Below are positions 1 to 11,524 of a DNA stretch of 64,000 nt, in pieces. The stretch spans positions 1 through 64,000 of the forward strand of contig JADNRV010000056.1 in the NCBI GenBank assembly GCA_015499995.1. Reading direction: 5' to 3'. Numbering within the stretch: the first letter of the stretch is position 1; each line of letters begins with the position of its first letter. Origin of the DNA: Flammula alnicola (lineage: Eukaryota > Basidiomycota > Agaricomycetes > Agaricales > Strophariaceae). The notes below the pieces were generated by a model. That model was not told the origin of the DNA and made no database searches. It saw only the letters and a program-made list of their open reading frames with translations. The translations under genes and the position numbers were made by a program.

Positions 1-408
1 GAGATAGCAAGACTACAATATTCCTATCGATTGTCTTGGGATGTCGTAAATTAAGGGGTCTCCGAAATCACAGTAATGGAGAACATCTTCTGTCAAACCT
101 CTTCGTTTCCGCACCAAAGGTGAATCTTTGTCTGCAGGACTCGAATGCTCCATAAGAAAGGGTCGTAAACGCTCGTTTAAAGCCCGAAATATGCGGACCG
201 CGTTAACGGGACAGTGTTTCCAGACCTGACCGGGTAGCAGTGAAACGTGCAGCTCGATCAAGGCCTCATGGCCGCAGCTCAAGCTTGTCTCTCAAGAAAA
301 CGGCCATGTTATAGGGTGATCTCTCGATGGGGGTATATTGGCCTTGATCTTGATGAAATTCCTGCCGCCATTGAGGTGTAGAGATCCGCGATATGCAAGC
401 ACATTCGA
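1..408. other. Left edge, no supported gene
   Basis: Open frames occur on the minus strand here (about 13-282 and 266-469), but I recognise no family and they shift frame against each other. They could be the end of a gene that runs off the window or a decayed gene. The LINE copy that starts at 409 interrupts whatever was here. I see nothing else. Confidence 0.4.
399..408. repeat. Target-site duplication, left copy
   Basis: GCACATTCGA sits immediately before the LINE fragment and recurs immediately after its poly(A) tail at 1130-1139. Two further A bases match on the left, but on the right they cannot be told apart from the poly(A). Confidence 0.85.
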
Positions 409-1129
409 GTTGCCCTTCGCTCATACCTCCACAAAATTCAACAAGCCGAATCACCGATCTGCGAGTCATGCGAAAAAGAGCCAGAAACAGTTACACATTT
501 TCTCAAACTATGCCCCGCCTTCGACGACCAGCGAGCAACGCTACAGGAAGAGATAGACCCCATGCGCGAAATCGAAATCGACCTACTAGGAGACATCCAA
601 GCAAGACCCGCCCTGTTAAGATACATACACGCTACAGGACGATTCCGCGACACACACGGCGACCTCAGACCACCCAAAGCAAAGGACGAAAACCCCAGAC
701 AAAGCCCCGATACCTAGACCAAACGAAGCGCCTCCTCCTCACCCGCCTGATGTCCAGTTCGAGGTAAGCCAGCTCTCGTACATTTATATCTTCATTCAAT
801 TCTATCTGTACCATAAACCATTATAACCTCACAACTCTTATCCATCTCATATTCTACATTTCATTGTATATACCTTACATTCCGGTCCTCCCTACCCTAT
901 TTCACTATAATCCCTACCCTACCACACGCACTCTTAGCTACCATACCCACCCATAGTCAACGCTCTCATGCGATTCGTGCCACCTCAGGAGGCCACCAAG
1001 AGGCGACAGTACAGATATAACAAACCACGGACACTTAGTTAGACAGACTAGATTACGACGCGACATCCGACATAGGGTAACCTCAAAGGATGAAAATATG
1101 GATTTAAAAAAAAAAAAAAAAAAAAAAAA
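409..1129 (+). mobile_element. 5'-truncated LINE (non-LTR retrotransposon) copy
   Basis: The insertion starts inside the 3' end of a LINE polyprotein. The frame ending with the stop at about 716-718 carries a C-x2-C-x7-H-x4-C arrangement (ICESC ... VTHFLKLC), typical of the cysteine-rich tail that follows reverse transcriptase or RNase H in fungal LINEs. About 385 bp of 3' untranslated sequence follow, then a run of 24 A at 1106-1129. Both ends are bounded by the same 10-bp sequence. Truncation at the 5' end plus poly(A) is the normal result of target-primed reverse transcription. The copy has no reverse transcriptase and cannot move by itself. The exact LINE clade is not determined. Confidence 0.85.
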
Positions 1130-1139
1130 GCACATTCGA
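1130..1139. repeat. Target-site duplication, right copy
   Basis: GCACATTCGA directly follows the 24-base poly(A) run and repeats positions 399-408. The pre-insertion site can therefore be inferred as a single copy of this sequence. Confidence 0.85.
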
Positions 1140-1746
1140 AAAGACTCGAAAAATGGTCTCCGTGTCCAATCATTTTATCTCGATATAGCCCACAAAGACA
1201 AATCGTCCCCTCATTTGGTCTTCGGTATCTCGAGATTTAGACCCTATTTTGCAATCAAGATGTGATAGGGCGTGAAGGTCAGGCTGATGGCCCACGGCAA
1301 TGCAAATGCTTGAGCCAGAGGGGATATAGGTCGCCCAGAACCCAGATGCGCAGACAGTCGAGCTGGTTTTTGCAAGTACGATTTATTGGCCAGACTCGGA
1401 TATTTTTGGTTACGCGAAAGAGACTTTAAGCATCGTGTAAACATCAGCGGCGGGTGCCCGCAGTGACAGAGGGTTGCACTTTGTCAGATGGTGTAGACGG
1501 TCAAGTATGTCTATGCTCACATATTCCACATGGATGGCTTATTTCAAATTTCGTGACACTGAGAAGCTGCACATCTTGAGACTCGTGTGTAGTTTCATGT
1601 GCTGCAGTGCAAGGTTGAAGGAAGAATTCGATTTTCACTGGAACGGCAAATACATACTGTTTGTGTTTGATTGTCAAAGACTTTGACAGTTACACTTTCG
1701 TCGCGTCCAAAAAAATATTGACGAGTCCGACCAGCAGCGACTGACG
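1140..1746. other. Intergenic, no supported gene
   Basis: Short open frames exist on both strands (for example 1244-1444 minus and 1474-1686 plus), but none has recognisable domains or convincing splice partners. The last part should hold the promoter of the mL38 gene starting at 1747; I see no clear TATA box. Confidence 0.4.
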
Positions 1747-3489
1747 ATGTTTGCCATACGCAGACTACCGACAGCCACCCCAAGATATCTGACGTTGGTT
1801 GTCAGAGGCAATGCCACCGTAGCTAGCAGTCCCAGCGCGACGGAACCCGCCCAACCTCCCCCGCCGTCTGTGAAGCCGACCAAATCGACGTCAGCGACCA
1901 CTGCTGCTGCTCCTTCTGAACAATCGACTACTCAAGGTCGTCGAAGGCGCAAACAGCCACCAAAACGACCTTCTATCTCCAGCGAGAGTCCCCGGAAATG
2001 GAACAGGCCACTCAGTGTCGGAGTCGTCCCTGCGTATGATCTGGCGCTTGGTGTCCTGAAGAAGGACAGCCTGAAGCTGAAGGAGGAAGTAAAGGAGTTC
2101 CGCAAACTTGTTGAAGGAAAGGAAGCCACCTATAAGGCCCTGGAGGCCAAGCTGCAAAAGCTTCACGAGGGCGATGCGGGGCTCGAGGCTACCACGCAGG
2201 AGATGGAAGCTTTGAATGAAGAGCTGGAGAGCTTGCTGAACAAGCTAAATATCCTGGAGGTTCAGAGTGAGATTAACTTGCCTGACGTTCGATGGACCGT
2301 GAACAATGCAATGGGTGCGTTCGTCCCAAACTTTTCTCCAATACTCTGTCTTGACATTTGATTTATTCTTCCTCGCAGCGGACATGTCGAACATGTCACA
2401 CAGATATCTCGTCGAACAAAAATGGAGAAAAGAAGGAGATCTTGACTTGTTGGTATGGACTTTTTCTCCGGCTGCATTTATCCTTGAATTCAGTTTAATG
2501 TTATACTCATAGATGGAGCGTATCTATCAAATGAACGTCGTGCCGGATGTCCTGCCTGTGATCAAGCCGAGCGTCGACTTACACGTCGTTGTACGCACTC
2601 GACCGAGCGAATTTATTGAGACGAAGAAGGTACAAACACTTGTCGAACCGGGCGTCTTTTTGAGGCCGAAGCAGGTAATCCGATTTGTTCAATCTCTCTG
2701 CAGGAAGAAACTTATTTATTTGTCACCGCAGACTCTCGTCCCTCCCAAGCTACATGCTAATGTGTTCCACACTGATACGCGGTTGTACACCATGCTTCTC
2801 GTTGATCCTGGTATGTGATTTAATCTCCACATGTGTCACATTCACTTGTAACTAAATTTCCCGTTCTCAGATGTTCCTGATCCGGAAACTGAAAGGTTTA
2901 CCACATTCTTGCATTGGATGAAGTGAGTAAAAGCAGTTAACACTTTTATTCATAACCTCACTTACCTTTCCTAGACCCAACATCCCCCTCTCCGCAACAT
3001 CTCCCCTTATAACTAATATTAACACGCATACAAAATATATTCCTCCTCATCCTCAGCATGGTACACCATATCACCGATACGTCTGTCTTCTCCTGCCCCA
3101 ACCTCCGTTAGGGGCATCAGGCTACACGCTTACTGCGGCCTCACGAGCAGCTGTCGGTGTTCCTACCTCCGCCCATCTGGATATCCCTGTCGTGCCAACA
3201 GAAGAGCGCCTCGGCTTTAATGTGCGAGCATTTGTAGAAAGGTGGAATTTGGACGCTGCTCAAGGAGGAGGAGCACATATGTTCCGCGAGATTTGGGACG
3301 AGGACGTCTCTGAGATTTACAAATCCGTTCTAAGTCAGTGGTCTTCTTTGTCATGTTGTGATGCTGCCAGTCCTCCTGACGCGCTTTCTTGCCTTTTTTC
3401 TTACAGAGACGCCGGAGCCTCGTTATGGCCGTCCACGGAGGGTGGATGTATATGCTCAACTGAAGGAGAAGAAAAAGTATATCTCATAG
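1747..3489 (+). CDS. Mitochondrial large-subunit ribosomal protein mL38 (MRPL35 type)
   Basis: Predicted component of the 54S mitochondrial ribosome large subunit, with a phosphatidylethanolamine-binding-protein (PEBP) fold. Seven exons fit with continuous frame: 1747-2314, 2379-2452, 2513-2674, 2732-2810, 2871-2922, 2975-3333 and 3407-3489, giving about 458 residues. The N-terminus is rich in Arg, Ser and Thr with few acids, as expected for a mitochondrial presequence. A charged helical or coiled segment follows at about residues 95-180. The PEBP signature is the D-P-D-V-P-D-P-E run followed by LHWMKPNIP, then a GTPYHRYV segment. All introns are 48-73 nt with GT-AG ends. No frame break is needed. 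The start is the first ATG, and the presequence supports it. Confidence 0.88.
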
Positions 3490-3499
3490 TTGGCCCCTG

Positions 3500-3735
3500 T
3501 TGTACTCTTGTTCTAGAATGCATACTAATAATCACATCGGGGCATAAATTTCGCCACTCCTTGTCTTTTCGCTTATAATTTCTCCGGCGGTGTGTCGTCG
3601 TCGAGAACATGGCCAGATCACCACATTTGTAGGGTAAGCTCTGGAGCCGTTCATTCGCGTGGTAGGCCTGGCGGATTTGCTGCAAGTTTGTCCCGGCCTC
3701 CATGACATCAAATTTAAGGTGGGCCCGCAATCCAC
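3500..3735 (-). mobile_element. Ty3/gypsy polyprotein remnant (integrase C-terminal part)
   Basis: The minus-strand frame (about 3730 down to 3560) reads QIRQAYHANERLQSLPYKCG then DLAMFSTTTHRRRNYKRK. This resembles the segment of Ty3/gypsy pol just after the integrase core, where an Ala-Asn-x-Arg motif precedes a xKxGDLxxxST module. Nothing else of the element is seen, the frame is short, and it begins only about 10 bp past the mL38 stop, in convergent orientation. It is a decayed fragment. Similarity is judged by eye, so a chance match cannot be excluded. Confidence 0.45.
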
Positions 3736-3746
3736 CAACAGCGGCT

Positions 3747-3771
3747 CAACGTTCAACGTTCAACGTTCAAC
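3747..3771. repeat. Short tandem repeat, unit ACGTTCA
   Basis: Three perfect 7-bp units (AACGTTC phase) lie in tandem between the gypsy-like fragment and the kinase gene end. No function is suggested. Confidence 0.8.
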
Positions 3772-3877
3772 ACTGCCCATCTCTGACGACCGCGTCTCAG
3801 GCATGCGCGGCGGCGGCGACACCATCCGAGTCATCATCAATGGTAGCAGTGTGAGCATAATTCGACACACGATACAC

Positions 3878-5331
3878 TTATTCGAGAGCAAACCAAGGAT
3901 GAGAAACAACCTCGCTCATTTTAATCCTATCCTGTGGCCGATAGCGCAGCATCTTCTCCAGCAAATCCCCTAGAAGTTGAATTTCGAGCTCGTCCAACCT
4001 CGTTCCAGGCCGTTCCATCATCGGGCCATCATCCCCAGTCGCCGGTGGTGCGTCTTGTTTACCAATACTCGCCAACTTCTGCTTGATGGACGTCTTCTCG
4101 GCAGGCAGCAACACCTGTTGAAGCTCCCGAGCCTTGGGCTTCCCGTCCTCGTCGAACCACAGGTAATGATTCTCGAACGCGCCCCACCACGGCTCTGGCA
4201 GCTTTCCGAGTGTCGCCACAATCTCCTTGAGGATCTCGTCGTTCCCTCCTAGGAAGGCCTCGAAAAGGGGAGATCCCGCACGGATTTCAAAGATCGTGCA
4301 AGCCAATGCCCAAACATCGGACGGCATACTTATCCTTCCCTCGAAACGAGCTTCCGGGGACTGGTAGTGGGGCATAGTCGCTGGCACATAGTCTGTCGGG
4401 GGATGGAAACTGGAAAAAGACTGGCCGAAGTCGACGAGGAGGATATCTTCTTGGAGAAAGGTAGAGTTAGTCAAGTAGGCATTGTCGATGGGCGCAACGA
4501 GTTGTGCAGGTGCGTGAGGCCCTGGGGGACTGTGGTCGCGAGTTGCAATTTCTTCGGTCTCTGGCTGGCCGAGGGTGAGGTAGACGTCACTATCCGACCA
4601 GTTTTGAATGTTTTCAGCGGCACGGAAGAGGATGTTGGACGTTGTAAGGTCTGAGTAATATTATGTCAGCTCCTATCGCTCCTCCGCCACAAAAGTTGGC
4701 ACAAGCCTCCATGGACGAAGCCGGCAGTGTGCATGAGCTCCACCGCGTAAACCGCTTGCTTGGCTACTTTCCTAGCAAGATCTCCCCGTAGACGTCTGCT
4801 TCCAATCACTCTCCCAGGGCAATCCGACATGGATAGAATGCTAGGTCCCGCGAGCTGAGAGACCAGACAGAGATGTGACCCGTTAGGCCCATTCTCTGTG
4901 AAATGGTCCTCGACGGTCTGAATGTTTGAACGAGCGACAGGACATTGCGCTTGGATGTATTCCGAAAGTTTCAGGGGAACGGCCAGTTCTGGAATCTCGT
5001 CGGCAGGCTTAGACGATACTTCGGCGCCCATGACTTTGAGAGTCACAAGTTTTCCAAGTCGATTGCGAGCAAGCCATATAGTCGACGAGCCTCCAAAGCC
5101 CAATTTGTGGACAACTCTGTAGCGACCTTGCGCAAAGACATCGCCGATGGCGACAGGGTGGAAGCCACCAGGCCGGTAGTCTTCGATGTACTCGATGTCG
5201 TCCAATCGAGAAGGTTGAAAGCGTGCCTGAGCCATTGAACTTGAACTGAGAGAACTTATTGAGCCCAGTCGGAGCATCGATAGAGGATGTGCTGTCCTGA
5301 CTCGAAGGAGCACAAACATGCTTGGGTACAC
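3878..5331 (-). CDS. SRPK-like serine/threonine protein kinase
   Basis: Two exons, about 5331-4707 and 4650-3878, encode a protein kinase of the SRPK/CMGC-like group common in fungi. Visible parts are the N-terminal YRPGGFHPV motif typical of SRPKs, a glycine loop (GFGGSSTIWLA), the ATP-site lysine in VTLKVM, the catalytic loop HGDLTTSNILF, DFG as LLVDFGQ, an activation segment ending in YQSPEA, and SDVWALACTIFE. HGD replaces HRD, and the long spacer between catalytic loop and DFG (about 55 residues) is usual in this fungal family. The C-terminus ends in the conserved RPQDRIKMSEVVSHPWF. The intron at 4651-4706 starts with GC instead of GT. Three in-frame ATGs near the 5' end leave the start open; the MAQARF Met may be the real one. 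Targets are unknown. Confidence 0.85.
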
Positions 5332-5897
5332 AGTCCGCCCACAGTTGAAAAGTCATAAATATTTTCACCGCGTCCGTTTTTTTGCCGTTTTATTTTGTGT
5401 TGTTTCCGTGATTCCGTCTAAGGCAAGCGATGGCACCTTTGGCTAACTTGCCTCCTACTGCGCCCAATCCCGAGATTTGGGAGCTGAAGTTCAAAGTAGG
5501 AAAGGGATTCATTATCGTTGAACGTTGAGAGACGGAGACCGTTGGGGACGTAAATTGGGGTTCAGCATGAATTATTGGTGAATGACCTCGCGAGTTGCAG
5601 GACCAGGCAGGTATATCTTCGAATCCACACAATGTATTAATTTCTAAGCATCCTGCAGGCTGCACCACAGAGGTATTCGTAATGTAGATGATGGCGAATG
5701 ATGTGTGAGTAGTTAAATTTCCAGTACAGTGGACTATGAAGTTGGTTCCAGAAAAAAAAAACATGAACCCCCAAACAATGCATAAAAGCCTGAATCGAGC
5801 ACAAGTCACATGCATATGTACATGACGATAAAACCAGCAAAGAGATTCAGAAAAGCCACAAGAGCAGTGTGTCAGTATAGCAGCAGTCCACTTAAAC
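5332..5897. other. Intergenic, no supported gene
   Basis: This stretch separates the kinase start and the STN1 stop, both on the minus strand. A minus-strand open frame (5390-5815) has no recognisable domain and no splice-supported partner. It presumably holds the kinase promoter and the STN1 3' region. Confidence 0.4.
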
Positions 5898-7938
5898 TCA
5901 GGCAGTCAAATCCCATCCTCCATTACCCATACTCCACACCCTACCTTCCAGCTTCAAGTACTCCAGCGCATCGTCGATATTCCACGCGCCCACGTACTTC
6001 CACCGATCATCCCTCCTCAGTACACTCAAAACGCCGTCCTTCGTCGCACCCGTGTACGGCTTTCCTATCTCCTCGTAATGGTCCACGAGCAGCTTTATCG
6101 CTTTCTCGACGAAATCCGCGAGATACTCAGGGGTCAAGGCGATATACGCCTCTTCGTCTGGGTCTGGGTCAGATAACGTCCCTCCGTCGTCGTCGTTCTC
6201 TTCTGTGAAAGTCGGAGGTATAGATCCGGAAGTGGTGCCAAAGAGCGTACTGTCGCCTCCAAAAGTCGAGGCTGTGGTGTTCGACTTCCAGAGCCGACTG
6301 GCGTTCATGATGGAAGTGTCTGGACATGCTCGAACAGGGCCGTCCCAAAGCACGATACAGCCTTCTTTGAGCAATTGGACGATAGCCCATTGAAAGAGCC
6401 TTTTCATCTTAGGCGCCAATTTATCGGGAGGAATGGTCAATGAAGAATCCGTGGGCTTCTGGCTGCGGGATGAAATGACACCAGCTTCCTTCATCTTCTT
6501 CCGTTCATCCCTCAGCCGTCTTCGGTTGACGGCATGTACGACTCTAGATGCAAGGAGAGACAACTCTGGAACGCGACGAAGATAGGACAGGGAGAATCCT
6601 TGTCGGGTTTCTGCCACCTGAGAGGTAGATGGGCGGAGGGCGAATGAAGCAGCCCCAGCAGCGTTGCCACTAAAGTTCAGTGCTGGGATTCGTGGACGAG
6701 GCGTGGTATGAAATTCATGGCGAAATGACTGTCGGGGTGTGTCGTCGGATCGAGAACTCTTGGTGGGTGTTGAAGGAACTTGCGCGATCGAGTTTGCGAT
6801 AATAATATCGGAATCGTATTCGGATTCATGAGATTCTCGAACAAGTGGAGCATGGTCCATGTAATGCTTGACATAGATACGGAATGTGTTCTCGGTGACA
6901 TCATGTGTATGCACACGGGAAGGATGGCGCAGTTTAATTGGCGACTTCTTGACTGGCGGTTGCTTAATTGGCGACTGTTGGAATATTTTAGATTAATGAG
7001 AGATTAGGTTGAAGGAGTCCTTACGCTATAAATTGACTCGGCCTTCACTGGACTCGAAGAAACGGAGGATGGTGGACTCGAGCGCATTGCAGATGGAGTA
7101 TGCGATACAACATTCTTTGTTGGAGTGATGGGCAGAGGATGTTGTGCTGCCACAGGGATCACGAAAGGCTCTTTCCTCGAATATGACGTCCTGTGTAGCT
7201 GTCGGACAGCTCTGGCGTGGATGAGTTCGTCATTAGGAGAGGAACATGTCACTATTGGGCGATCAGTCAATGGAGCAGATCAGGAACACGAGGGATGCGA
7301 ACCAATTCGGTCAACGATGATTTGTCTTGAGTCATGGATCATACGAACCCTCCCTGTTGTTCGTATAACCTGCCCTACTCTGGCAATGGGCTTCGGAGAA
7401 AGCGGAGGTTCGAGTTTCTCTGGCATTTTATACTTCGAAGTCGCTGTCTCGCGCTTGGGCGAGGGTTTGGGGGATGCTGCGGATGCGAACAATCGATGAC
7501 ACCTGTGCCGTCGTCGACTAACGGGTTCTACTCAATAACAGAGATGTTAGCAAAATTCAGGAAGAACATACCAGTATACAGAATCTTTTTATCGTACACC
7601 TGCACACCTACAACCATGCCAACCACTTTAACGCTTCGGCACGGTACAGACCCCAACCAAAAAAAGTCGTAGTCTATTTCAGAAATAAACACAAGACTCG
7701 CAAAGGCCTCTAGAATGTACGTACTTTCGAGGGTATTCTCCTTCATCTCAAGTGCATCCAGAATTGAGCACATAGCGATGGCATCCGATTTGAAGGTCCA
7801 GGACCATATTTCCTTTGCTGTGTGTGTTGTACGATGTGGATCGGGAGGTGATAGCCGTCGTCGCTTTGAGGGAGAAAGATAGACGGTCGGGGTCTTCGTA
7901 GCACTTCTCTCAGAAGTAGACGTCAGAGTAAAGCTCAT
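5898..7938 (-). CDS. Telomere-capping CST complex subunit STN1
   Basis: The gene encodes the OB-fold subunit that, with Ten1 and Ctc1/Cdc13, protects telomere ends and controls fill-in synthesis. Exons: 7938-7572, 7517-7303, 7251-7025 and 6974-5898. The OB fold spans exons 1-3: a FFWLGSVPCRSVKVVGMVVG strand pair, the diagnostic VDDGTGVIDC at the start of exon 2, PIARVGQVIRTTGRV, and HDSRQIIVDRI leading to the exon-3 segment VTCSSPNDE. The long last exon carries the helical and winged-helix-like C-terminal part. The frame is broken once in exon 2: VDDGTGVIDC is one base out of phase with the following KPIARVG segment, near the G5 run at 7469-7473. The best reading is a missing base, from error or a lesion. 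Confidence 0.85.
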
Positions 7939-8710
7939 AGAAATGATAGTTCATAAGATATTGAAGAAACTATTACACATTTACAGTGGAAGACAACTTC
8001 GAGTTCAAGTTGCATTATGAATCTCGAACAGTAACAACCACGAGCAATGTGACAAATCGTCACACTCTGTCTCGCTGACGAAGTTTCCTCTTGCTTTTCT
8101 CCTCCCACACGCGACTACCTCAGAATTGACGGACTATATCGACTTTGAATCAGGAGTGACTTCAGCACTGGAATACCAGTGGCTGCTCTACCCCCGTTGT
8201 ACTTATGACAGGCTGCGGCGGTTCTGGCCTGAACAAGTAGTGGTTATCCAAGTTCGCAGGACGATTGCTCGGCGCTCAGGTATCGGCGATAGCTTCCGAC
8301 TGCTTCTATGTTAATGGCAAAAAAGTTGTCCACTTTCATTGCGCTCTCATCTTCTTACACATCTTTGGACAAACACTTTTGGAGCCTTTTTTTTTTTTTT
8401 TGGAGTCATGTTCAAGATCTTATTCGACGAGTGGCTCAGTAATATGGAACTTTTGATCATCCGATCTTGGCCCACCTTCTCTACCTTGCCTTCACTGCCT
8501 ACATCAAAATTAAAGTGGCTATCCAACGGAATGTTTCTGTGGGTCCGCAGTCCATACTCCGAGCTGTCTACATTTGGATACGACGGATGCGTACTACCTC
8601 ATGGTAGCTATTAACTAGGCAACCTAACCGTCTTTATAGACAATGGCCACTCGAGTCACTAGGAATGCTACGGATTATACGGTCATGAGGAATAAATCAC
8701 ATTTCCCCCA
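7939..8710. other. Intergenic, no supported gene
   Basis: No frame with recognisable domains. It contains a T-run near 8388-8401 and the upstream side of the TATA-box promoter at 8711. It should also contain the STN1 promoter on the opposite strand. Confidence 0.4.
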
Positions 8711-8718
8711 TATAAAAG
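8711..8718 (+). promoter_or_regulatory. TATA box
   Basis: TATAAAAG lies 95 bp upstream of the ATG at 8806, a usual spacing for TATA-driven fungal genes. Its survival in front of a decayed gene suggests recent loss. Confidence 0.6.
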
Positions 8719-8805
8719 GGAGGCGAGCTATAGCAGCTCTCTAATCCCCACCTCCTTTTCTGTATCCACTCAATCTATCGTGCGCAACGTCAGACTCGAG
8801 CAAAG

Positions 8806-10041
8806 ATGCCCTTTCCATTCAAGTTCTTTACTGGTCCGGACCCCACCAAACAGAAATATATCTCCTTTGCGCAATATCAGAAGGCACTGGAAAAGCTTCG
8901 AAGGGATTCTGTGAACATTCAGGATCAGTAACAGAGATCTGAATTCCTTCGTAAGCTTTCAGAGTAAGTATGTTCTTTCTCGAGTTGCGGATTGTGAAGT
9001 TGATGAGCTCTCGTTCTAGTCTTGAGTTACAAGCTAAACAACTCAATGCACGTCTTCAAAGTCGGTGGAATTGGAAGCGACCGTCGACTGAAGATGTGGA
9101 CTCTATGGGTACCGCGTTAACTTTCTCGAGTTGGAATACGATGTACGTCCCGTCTCTGAGTTGCTAGGAGTCTTCTTATAATTTATCAACGTTTCTTGAA
9201 TTTTAGAGCCTTACTAGAAACACCACACAACAGTTAGGCTACTTGGATCAAGGAATGGAAGGCATATCCCGGGAGCTCACTTCAGCAAGCCCATGTTGCG
9301 GTTGGTCTTCAAAGTGTACACTTTCAAGGCCATCGTCGGCAACCTTCTCAGTCTATCCCAGACTTAACCTCGCAAGGTTTCAGGAGTTCGTAACCCCCGC
9401 CCTGTATTTTGATACCATCTGCTCACTGCATTCTCCAGGAACATGTACCCCTATGCAAATACGGGAGGTGGATTTCCGTATTCTAACGCTCACAGTTGGT
9501 TACCCGCAGACTAACCTGCATCCGAACGCAACCTCCACATGGCCACAGCCAATCTTCCCTTGTATCATTGGTCCGTCTCTATATCCACATCTAACCAAGA
9601 TATTCCTCATCCTTATTTGTAGGGCCAACTATCAGCAACAATATCAGGCCAGTGGCTCAGGCGGCTCAAGTAACTCTGTACAGCCCAACTGGCGACGTGT
9701 GGAATAGCTTTACTCCATATCATCGGCCAGTTTGAGTCTTCCGCAGAAGGCGGAAGATATGTGCCCAGACATAGGTCAGGTTATACGGGACCTCTTGATC
9801 AGATAAGAAGTCCAGTATTTGGAAGCAGGTCGTAGTAGTACTTTTCGGTCCATATCTTGCTACGCATCGGCTGACCTTCGCATCGGCAAACCACTATCCC
9901 TAGTTCCACTGACAGTGACGATTCCACTATGTACCCTTCGTCGACAACAACCCAGTCTGAATGGCATGCCTTCGGGAATTAGGTACTACTGACGCGTCAC
10001 TTCTCTATAATTTCAAGGACTATTTGTCTAGAGCAAATAGC
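8806..10041 (+). pseudogene. Decayed gene of an unrecognised family
   Basis: The ATG at 8806 opens MPFPFKFFTGPDPTKQKY, followed by a helical Lys/Leu/Gln-rich stretch. The frame then meets TAA near 8930, continues in the same frame (QRSEFLRKLS), passes an apparent intron into LELQAKQLNARLQ, meets a second in-frame TAG near 9235, and goes on as ATWIKEWKAYPG. Later exons are Gly, Ser and Gln rich (for example YQQQYQASGSGGSS). Introns remain recognisable, so decay is recent. Its 3' part is homologous to a second degenerate copy at 48948-49150. I do not recognise the family. A promoter TATA box is intact. Alternatively it may be a live gene misread through base errors, but the two clean nonsense codons argue against that. 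Confidence 0.55.
9806..10041 (+). repeat. Dispersed repeat copy A (3' part of the unknown gene)
   Basis: It shares with 48948-49150 the segment AGTCCARTRTTYGGAAGC, an intron ending in CCACTGACAG or CCATTGACAG type sequence, and a closing TTTCAAGGACT block. The splice positions agree between the copies, and codons for SPVFGSRS match SPMFGSGS. The repeat therefore derives from a spliced gene rather than a MITE. Confidence 0.65.
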
Positions 10042-10339
10042 TGTCCTGAACCGGGACTATGTAGACCAAATACTATTATCGCGGTAAAGTAGATGACTAC
10101 CATGTACACAATCAATTTGATACTATGAATGACACGACATTGTGACGAATTGCAGGAATATAAGGCCATCATTGTAAATAAAAGGTATACATCAGGGAAG
10201 GTTATCGAAGAAGAGCCTTCTTCAAATCTTTTCCAGGCTGCCGGGAAAATCTTGCGCAGTATAATGAAATACGGCAGCTTCTCCACTAGATTAATCCCAA
10301 ATAACGAACAAGGAACCGATTTCGAGGGGAGGTATTCTC

Positions 10340-11524
10340 GTGCCAGATCCGGCCGAGAGTTCACATATAGACAAAGGATTAGTAATGTCGCGAAAAAGCT
10401 GATACGCCTCAAGCGCAGTTGGGCCGTGTCATTGGTCGGATGCGTCATAGCGGTACCAACGGCAAAAATATTTCGAGACCTTCATAATTCTAGGAGATGT
10501 GAGGATAGAAATTTCAATGAATAAAATACAACTCACTTTCGCCACTTTGGTGAGGACATTTCCCAGTTGATAAATATCCAATTTAAATGGATCATAAGAT
10601 GGCGCATTCTTAAACTCGGCGTAGACTTATCTTGACCAACAATGCCTGTATTGTAAAGCATCCACTTTGCACCAGAAGGCGAATGTGGAAAGCGAAGGGT
10701 AATCCCGCAGTCGATGAATAGTACTTCACCGGTTGGACGACCAACGTTCTTTCCAACGATCTTTCGCTTGAGGCCGTCACGCGTTTCCCACTTAGCAAAA
10801 TGGAAGCCTTTGGGATGACCTTTGTGGATCCATCATGATATTGAAGAAGCATGCATCTCTGGAAATTAAAACTTCAGCAACGTCCACATAATTGAACAAC
10901 TATGAAATACCTGTGGGCCACATTGTGCTCGTGCATAAAGACCAGGCCCTATATTAAATGAAATGTGGCCAAAGGATGAGAAAGAGCGAGTGGAGATACT
11001 CTTACCGAAAGCAGCTGCTCTACAACTTCGGAAAATTCGCCAAGATGGCGAAATGGAAGGGCATTGAAACGAATTAACAGAGGCATGACAATAAATGCCT
11101 TGTCTGGGAGAATAATAACGTCTAGGAGCGGAACAGTGGCATTTCGTGGGTCAGCCAGCATTTCTGGAGAGTTTAGATAAAGCAGAATGGGAATCTCTTG
11201 AGTATCGATGTCCTCTGTCCATTTGATAGCGACTTTTAGACCGTCTCGAATTCGTACGGCGTCCATGACCTTTGACTACTTACGCGTCATGAGTTGAAAA
11301 GTGTTTTTTTGGAACTCCATTGAACTTACCCAGAACGGCGACAACGAATCTTCATACTTGCCTTTTCTCTCTACACGTTCCCCTTTCTTCTGCCATGTCG
11401 GTTGCCAATCCGGATGGTAGCGCGGACGCAGTTGATAGCCACGATGCAGTAATAAAGGCTGGTATTGCGCCCAACGCCTGTCAGGTTAATTAGGATCGTA
11501 CACGTAGCCGGGAGCGCTGGTCAT
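10340..11524 (-). pseudogene. Broken protein-kinase-like gene
   Basis: On the minus strand, exon pieces read GYQLRPRYHPDWQPTW, then MDAVRIRDGLKVAIKW, then GLVFMHEHNVAHR, then DACFFNIMMDP, KGFHFAKWETRDG, VLFIDCG, SYDPFKLDIYQLGNVL and finally YEGLEIFLPLV. This order matches a large Agaricomycete kinase-like family with HR-D catalytic loop and a degenerate DFG (here DCG). An in-frame TAA stands at 11486-11488, codon 13 from the ATG at 11524. Frame shifts of one base occur near 10820, 10620 and 10430. The shifts are of the same single-base kind seen in housekeeping genes here, so part of the damage may be sequence error; the TAA suggests a real pseudogene. Activity is doubtful. Confidence 0.65.
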